Below, in pieces: positions 62,277 through 64,000 of a DNA stretch of 64,000 nt (positions are counted from its first letter, which is position 1; every line of letters begins with the position of its first letter). This DNA comes from an uncultured Lachnospiraceae bacterium (GTDB taxonomy: Bacteria; Bacillota; Clostridia; Lachnospirales; Lachnospiraceae): the NCBI GenBank assembly GCA_903789615.1, contig CAIFEV010000001.1:248001-312000 (forward strand). Reading direction: 5' to 3'. The translations under genes were made by a program, and so were the position numbers. The notes under the pieces were generated by a model, which was given only the letters and a program-made list of their open reading frames with translations, searched no databases and had not been told where the DNA came from.

Positions 62277-64000
62277 ATGAACAGTATCAGACGCCTGGCG
62301 CAGGGGGATTTCAACCTGCGGCCCCCGAAAATCATAAAGATCCCTGACAGTCTGTGCGAGGAAGTGAGGATCGGCCGGAAGAACCGGTTTGCGCTCTGCA
62401 TTCAGACTGACGGGCCGCTTGAAGTCCGGGCATCCTCTTCCGATCTGCGTGTGAAGCTCACCGATGCGGTCAGAAGCGGGGATACAGTGACGATCGGTCT
62501 GGAGGTCAACAGCCGGGGCGAGACGGAGGACGGTGAAATTGAGTGCACCATTGACTGTGAGACCGATGCCGGTGAGTTCGTCATTCCGTGTCTGTTCACA
62601 TTCGTGCGCCCGTATCCGGAGATCGAAGGGAAAAAGATAAGGAACATCCGGGAGTTTGCTGCGCTTAATGCTGCAGACCCTGCGGCGGCGGCCGATGTAT
62701 TCTTCAGTGAGGATTTTGAGGCACTCACGGATGACGGGTCAAGGGAGGATACTCTGCACAGGGCACTGGTGCGTCAGAAGAACCGGCGGCTGGCCGTTGA
62801 GGAATTTCTGACGGCCGTGTCCGCAAAAAGTCCGGTCCGGATACAGGCGGCTCTTTCGCAGGATACGATAACCTGCGCGGCGGACACGTCGGTTGTGCTT
62901 ACTCTGACGGCTGTACAGCCGGGGTATGCGAAAATCAATATCATGACGGATGGGCCGTTCCTTGAATGTGATGCCGTGAAACTCGACACCGATTCCTTTG
63001 AGAATGGCAGGTGGGAGACAAAGCTTAAAGTCCGGGCACAGAGTCTTCACGCCGGGATCAACTACGGCAGGGTGCGCGTGAAAAGCGGATCCAGGGTGCA
63101 GGATCTGACGCTTGCCATCCGCCGCACCGGGGACGGTTCTTCCGATGCGGAAGAGAGAGAAGAACACGCAAAAAAGCGGCTTCTTGCGATCAGACTCACG
63201 GAAGAGTATCTGCTGTTCCGGACCGGCAGGCAGAGTGAAAACGAGTGGATGAATACCTGCACGCAGCTCATCAGCCAGAGACTCGCACAGGATCCGGAAG
63301 ATCTGCAGGCGTGCTTGTACCGTGCTTTTTTATACGCAAAAGAGGGCCGCATGGAGGAAGCCGGAAAGATCATGCAGCTCCTGCAGCCGCGCATTGAAAA
63401 GGAGTACAGGACTCGGTCGCTTCTGTACTACGGTTCCCTGTATGTTCTGTCTGCGATCTACCGCCGCAGGGAATTCGACGATGAGGTGAGACGGACGCTT
63501 CAGGAAAGCTTTGACAGAGGACTCAACGCCTGGCCGATGCTCTGGATGAGGTGGCAGCTTGACAAGACGTCGGATAAAAACAGAAGCCTCTGGCTCACGC
63601 GCATGAAGGACGCGGCTTCCAGAGGATGCAGCAGCCCTGTTCTTTATCTGGAGGCGCTTTCGATCCTGAATCAGGACCCGCTTCTGCTGCGCGTTCTGAA
63701 TACGTTTGAGCGGCAGGTGCTTCTCTTCGGGTGCCGCTATTCCGTCATCGGACAGCCGCTTGCCCTTCAGGCGGTTGACCTGGCGTCCCGCGCCGCCTCC
63801 TGCGATACGGCTGACGAAAAGCTCCTTCTGGCTTTGAACAAAGTGATCGATGATGACAGGATCCTGACGGGGCTTGTCAGGCTGCTGATCCGGGCGGGAC
63901 GGCGGGGAAAGACCTGGTTCCCGTATTACGAGAAGGCAGTTCTGCGCGGCCTGAATATCACACGTCTCTTCGAGTATTATGCCATGAGCCTGGAGCCGGG
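62277..64000 (+). CDS. DUF5717-type large protein, N-terminal part
   Basis: An open frame of 574 codons from ATG 62277 to the window edge, with no stop. The start MNSIRRLAQGDFNLRPPKI and the next 250 residues, with beta-sandwich character, resemble the DUF5717 family of Lachnospiraceae, which usually exceeds 1000 residues. From about residue 290 the protein becomes helical with tetratricopeptide-like stretches (DLQACLYRAFLYAKEGRMEEAGKIMQLL). Its start directly follows the rarA stop. Function is unknown; the family label is from memory of the N-terminal pattern. Confidence 0.72.
   Translation, partial: MNSIRRLAQGDFNLRPPKIIKIPDSLCEEVRIGRKNRFALCIQTDGPLEVRASSSDLRVKLTDAVRSGDTVTIGLEVNSRGETEDGEIECTIDCETDAGEFVIPCLFTFVRPYPEIEGKKIRNIREFAALNAADPAAAADVFFSEDFEALTDDGSREDTLHRALVRQKNRRLAVEEFLTAVSAKSPVRIQAALSQDTITCAADTSVVLTLTAVQPGYAKINIMTDGPFLECDAVKLDTDSFENGRWETKLKVRAQSLHAGINYGRVRVKSGSRVQDLTLAIRRTGDGSSDAEEREEHAKKRLLAIRLTEEYLLFRTGRQSENEWMNTCTQLISQRLAQDPEDLQACLYRAFLYAKEGRMEEAGKIMQLLQPRIEKEYRTRSLLYYGSLYVLSAIYRRREFDDEVRRTLQESFDRGLNAWPMLWMRWQLDKTSDKNRSLWLTRMKDAASRGCSSPVLYLEALSILNQDPLLLRVLNTFERQVLLFGCRYSVIGQPLALQAVDLASRAASCDTADEKLLLALNKVIDDDRILTGLVRLLIRAGRRGKTWFPYYEKAVLRGLNITRLFEYYAMSLEP

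Overview
The window looks like chromosome from a GC-rich member of the Clostridia, most likely Lachnospiraceae. The pointers are a complete six-subunit Rnf complex in the clostridial order C-D-G-E-A-B, a zinc-ribbon L28, a perfect CIRCE/HrcA heat-shock operon, a GerW sporulation protein beside a DUF2953 protein, and a DUF5717-type protein. This placement is inference from gene content and order. Nearly all genes are on the plus strand; only ylmH (1712-2467) and purF (26751-28157) are on the minus strand. No tRNA, rRNA, CRISPR array or intact transposon was seen, and no gene-free stretch exceeds 300 bases.

Layout. 1-1680: the end of ispH overlapping a separate S1 protein gene, then a bidirectional terminator shared with ylmH. 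2498-8602: rnfCDGEAB followed by a NusG_II-domain protein and a Gx-transporter/HepI-like membrane protein. 8602-14256: a tightly coupled module of VWA-like (DUF2201) protein, MoxR-type AAA ATPase, cytoplasmic leucine-rich-repeat protein and DUF815 ATPase. 14260-16370: ruvA, ruvB and zapA. 16449-21648: a U32 peptidase/RlhA-like protein, then an FtsW/RodA-type flippase-polymerase and its class B penicillin-binding protein. 21671-26225: lysA, two unrecognised proteins, a DUF2953 protein and gerW. 26366-28157: rpmB and, convergently, purF. 28385-31099: a membrane glycosyltransferase and an unknown membrane protein. 31185-34457: leuC, leuD, thrC. 34647-39662: the CIRCE-controlled hrcA-grpE-dnaK-dnaJ operon.

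39663-52458 is an accessory region. It opens with an unexplained structured intergenic segment and a terminator, followed by a sortase-assembled pilus island: a class B sortase with histidine where the catalytic arginine normally sits, a GHKL histidine kinase and LytTR response regulator, a 1402-residue VWA tip adhesin (LPKAG), a major pilin (LPATG), two class C sortases, and a minor pilin with an atypical VVSTG sorting signal. An Rrf2 regulator with a likely self-operator follows. From 53183 housekeeping resumes: M16C peptidase, era, recO, glyS, a zinc-ribbon membrane protein, rarA, and a DUF5717-type protein that runs off the end.

The best candidates for something undescribed are: (1) the AAA/VWA/LRR/DUF815 module, apparently co-transcribed with rnf, whose VWA partner keeps three histidines of a metallopeptidase motif but has lost the glutamate; (2) the pilus island with its dedicated two-component system, odd sortase and odd sorting signal; and (3) the structured segment and 16-bp perfect palindrome at the island's left edge.
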